Shown here in pieces: positions 6,749 through 8,328 of a stretch of 8,328 nucleotides of DNA. The stretch comes from Acidobacteriota bacterium (GTDB taxonomy: Bacteria; Acidobacteriota; Blastocatellia; Pyrinomonadales; Pyrinomonadaceae). A program made the translations under genes and the position numbers. Location: assembly GCA_020853255.1 (NCBI GenBank), contig JADYZI010000381.1:1-8328 (forward strand). The letters are read 5' to 3'. The notes beneath the pieces were generated by a model that saw only the letters and a program-made list of their open reading frames with translations, was not told the origin of the DNA and did not search any database. How positions within the stretch are numbered: the first letter of the stretch is position 1; each line of letters begins with the position of its first letter.

Positions 6749-7038
6749 TTTGGGCGCTATCATCCCGGCGATAATGGATGCCGTTATCGTTTCCACCACC
6801 TGAACACTGACGCAATATTGATTGGCAACATGACCGCTATCGGACGGCAAGGCTCATTTTGGCAAAAACGGCACAAGTTGATGCCCTTCTTGAAGCCGTC
6901 GTTTCCTTTTGGGGCGTATTTGGTTTCCTTTTGAAACGTTTTTGGTTCCTTTTGGTGTCCGTTCCGTCTCGGATCTACTACATAGCCGGTTTCACGAATT
7001 CCAGCGCGGACGTTCATGAAAAAGTAGCGGGTCCGTGG
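6749..7038. other. Intergenic stretch downstream of ttcA with a triple CCTTTTG repeat
   Basis: No gene is called here. The plus strand carries three copies of a TTCCTTTTG-type motif (CCTTTTG beginning at 6905, 6927 and 6948), spaced 22 and 21 bases, in a T-rich tract. Read on the minus strand these are CAAAAGGAA boxes. A minus-strand frame at 6784-7017 (77 residues, with CRFCQNEPC near its middle) starts 21 bases after ttcA ends but lacks a ribosome-binding site, so it is left uncalled. No clear rho-independent terminator for ttcA was found: ACTTTTTC follows its stop, but no convincing stem precedes it. Confidence 0.5.
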
Positions 7039-7929
7039 TCAATTTGCCGTTATGCCGGTCATTTCCATTAGATTCGGTGAGTACGCCAGATCACTGTGGT
7101 CAAACACGGCGTCGAGTTCTTTTTCAACGCTGCCGTGGCCGGCGGGGATCTGTTTGATCAGCGGTTCGAAATTGCGAAAATCGTAAAGCCTGTTGTCGAG
7201 CAGGTGCGAGCCCGTTACGTTTGTCAGGGCCGTCATGATCGAGCTTCGAATAAATGGGGTTTCCTTTTCAAGCTCATTCACAAGCCGCTTTACGCGGGCA
7301 CGTTTCAGGTTTGGCTGCGAACCGCAGAGGTCGCAGGGAATGATAGGAAATTTCTGCTCGGCGGCGTATTTGGCTATCTCCGCCTCCTGACAATAGGCCA
7401 GCGGGCGAATGATAGTGTTATTGCCCGCGTCGTTACGCAGGATAGGCGGCATCGCTTTCAACTGCCCAACGTAGAAAAGGTTCAAGAGAAAGGTCGCGAT
7501 GATATCATCCGCATGATGGCCAAGCGCGATCTTTGTGCAGCCTTCTTCCAACGCCGTCGAGTACAGAATTCCCCGACGCAGACGTGAGCAGAGCGAACAA
7601 TATGTCTTGCCTTCGGGAATATGCTGCGTGACGATCGAATACGTGTCCTCTTCAACTATCCGGTACTCAACGCCGAGTCCCTTTAGATACTCAGGCAGGA
7701 TGTGCTCAGGAAAACCCGGCTGTTTTTGATCAAGATTGACCGCAAGAAGCGAAAAATTTATCGGCGCACGCTTTTGTACGTCCAGGAGCAGATCGAGCAG
7801 CGTATAGCTGTCCTTGCCGCCCGAAAGGCACACCATTATCCGGTCGCCCTCTTCGATCATCGAAAAATCAGCGATCGCTTTGCCCAGCTTCTTTAAGAGC
7901 TTTGATCTGGTTTTCGTTTCAGCGTACAA
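7039..7929 (-). CDS. ttcA: tRNA 2-thiocytidine(32) synthetase TtcA
   Basis: A 296-residue PP-loop ATPase that installs the 2-thio group on cytidine 32 of certain tRNAs, using ATP and an iron-sulfur cluster in the cytoplasm. The ATP-binding PP-loop is SGGKDS (36-41) within [20 protein letters not shown]. The cluster-binding pair is C111-x2-C114 ([11 protein letters not shown]). A second pair, C199 and C202 in [15 protein letters not shown], would supply the third ligand known from E. coli Ttc[19 protein letters not shown] (136-153) is the typical family block. Length and motif order are normal. The start is TTG at 7929: an in-frame TAA lies just upstream, no ATG precedes the conserved region, and GGAGG sits nine bases before it. 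It is apparently transcribed alone; the next gene on its strand is about 450 bases away. Identification is firm. Confidence 0.96.
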   Translation of the reverse strand: MYAETKTRSKLLKKLGKAIADFSMIEEGDRIMVCLSGGKDSYTLLDLLLDVQKRAPINFSLLAVNLDQKQPGFPEHILPEYLKGLGVEYRIVEEDTYSIVTQHIPEGKTYCSLCSRLRRGILYSTALEEGCTKIALGHHADDIIATFLLNLFYVGQLKAMPPILRNDAGNNTIIRPLAYCQEAEIAKYAAEQKFPIIPCDLCGSQPNLKRARVKRLVNELEKETPFIRSSIMTALTNVTGSHLLDNRLYDFRNFEPLIKQIPAGHGSVEKELDAVFDHSDLAYSPNLMEMTGITAN

Positions 7930-7938
7930 TCCTTACGG

Positions 7939-7943
7939 CCTCC
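7939..7943 (-). promoter_or_regulatory. Shine-Dalgarno site deciding the TTG start of ttcA
   Basis: Minus-strand GGAGG (7943-7939) stands nine bases before the TTG at 7929-7927. An in-frame TAA two codons upstream of the TTG rules out a longer product, so this site fixes the start. Confidence 0.75.
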
Positions 7944-8065
7944 GAAACCTACGATTTTGACACGTCGCGGGCCTTTTAACAACCTCGGCGGATCGTCGAG
8001 ACGACATTGGCCATGGTTTGCTAAACTGTGGTCTAGATCCAAACGAAGATTCCGTGTTTGTGCGT

Positions 8066-8143
8066 TTCGCCCTCTTGCTTCGTCCCGTTTCGTGGTGGCG
8101 AAGCCGGAACCTAAACCACGAAAGGCACGAAACAAGAGGCGAA
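8066..8143. repeat. Palindromic intergenic repeat element 3 (TTCGTGGT...ACCACGAAAGG type)
   Basis: The left arm 8066-8096 pairs with the right arm 8115-8143 over an 18-base loop. Allowing two single-base bulges, 27 of 29 aligned positions are complementary. The right arm core is ACCACGAAAGGCACGAAAC and the left arm ends in TTTCGTGGT. It lies between ttcA, which is transcribed away from it, and the window edge. Its layout follows element 1: a CAC-(A/G)AAAGGC box at the inner end of the right arm, then a (C)GAAA or GCAAAG box, then a GAGG box. The two are therefore probably members of one repeat superfamily. No transposase or coding capacity is present. Confidence 0.8.
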
Positions 8144-8219
8144 TACCCGCGCAACCAGATGCTGTGAGGCAATAGCGCGTTGCGGACAACGGGAAAAATC
8201 ACATTCTTCAAGAAAAAGC

Positions 8220-8249
8220 TAGACACCACACTTAGAAACGATCTATGAT
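8220..8249 (+). promoter_or_regulatory. Possible sigma-70-type promoter reading out of the window
   Basis: TAGACA (8220-8225, one mismatch to TTGACA) and TATGAT (8244-8249, one mismatch to TATAAT) are separated by 18 bases. The surrounding sequence is AT-rich for this genome. It would drive a gene to the right of 8328. Chance matches of this quality are common, so this is tentative. Confidence 0.35.
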
Positions 8250-8328
8250 AAATTGGTTATTTGCTCGCAGCGACAGTTCCAACGGCAACTTAACGGAGTT
8301 TCGATCTTAAGGCCCCCCAACCTGTCAA

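Larger units (their letters stand above)
7944..8328. other. Intergenic region upstream of ttcA, to the window edge
   Basis: Apart from palindrome element 3 and a possible plus-strand promoter, listed separately, no gene is supported here. The open frames across the palindrome on both strands are basic, low-complexity and lack start signals. A promoter for ttcA must lie on the minus strand in this region, but I could not pick a convincing -10/-35 pair. The sequence right of 8250 may be the 5' leader of a gene beyond the window. Confidence 0.4.

Noticed and set aside
7096..7587. A 163-codon plus-strand frame opposite ttcA.
   Set aside because: It is antisense to an intact ttcA with all catalytic motifs and has no recognisable start signals or domains.
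8245..8310. A 21-residue plus-strand frame (MINWLFARSDSSNGNLTEFRS would be wholly inside the possible leader).
   Set aside because: Its ATG lies within the proposed -10 box, so that promoter could not express it, and it has no Shine-Dalgarno site.

Overview
The window is a stretch of bacterial chromosome. High-GC coding regions (63% G+C in two 60-base samples inside the oxidoreductase gene) are interrupted by a lower-GC pair of DNA-modification genes. The Thr-Pro run after the TolC signal peptide, the style of the RND pump (a VKKNAILQ motif in TM10) and several kinds of long intergenic palindrome remind me of Acidobacteriota, perhaps the Blastocatellia/Pyrinomonadaceae. That placement rests on memory of similar genomes and was not tested.

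Positions 1-3462, plus strand: the end of an efflux operon. It holds the C-terminal half of an RND inner-membrane pump (open at the left edge), a four-helix membrane protein of unknown function, and a TolC-type outer-membrane channel. The junctions are an overlapping stop/start and an ATGA overlap, so the three are probably co-transcribed and translationally coupled. The periplasmic adaptor would be expected upstream, outside the window. A long palindromic repeat (3493-3576) separates this operon from a lone zinc-free quinone oxidoreductase of the medium-chain dehydrogenase superfamily (3650-4633, plus strand).

Positions 4660-6586, minus strand, convergent with the oxidoreductase gene: a conserved-looking 136-residue protein of unknown function with an AbrB-like segment, then a beta-class amino-methyltransferase, then an HNH endonuclease with a possible N-terminal winged-helix domain. 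The last two look like a compact type II restriction-modification system, methyltransferase first. Part of this pair is markedly AT-richer than its neighbours, which suggests acquisition.

Positions 6587-8328: a gene-poor stretch with a second palindrome (6672-6748) and a triple CCTTTTG repeat spaced 21-22 bp; ttcA (7039-7929, minus strand), for tRNA 2-thiocytidine synthesis, with a TTG start backed by a strong Shine-Dalgarno site; then a third palindrome (8066-8143) and a possible plus-strand promoter pointing out of the window. No tRNA, rRNA, CRISPR array or transposase gene was seen. The strongest candidate for a poorly described system is the methyltransferase/HNH pair; the four-helix protein inside the efflux operon and the AbrB-like 136-residue protein are the best orphans.
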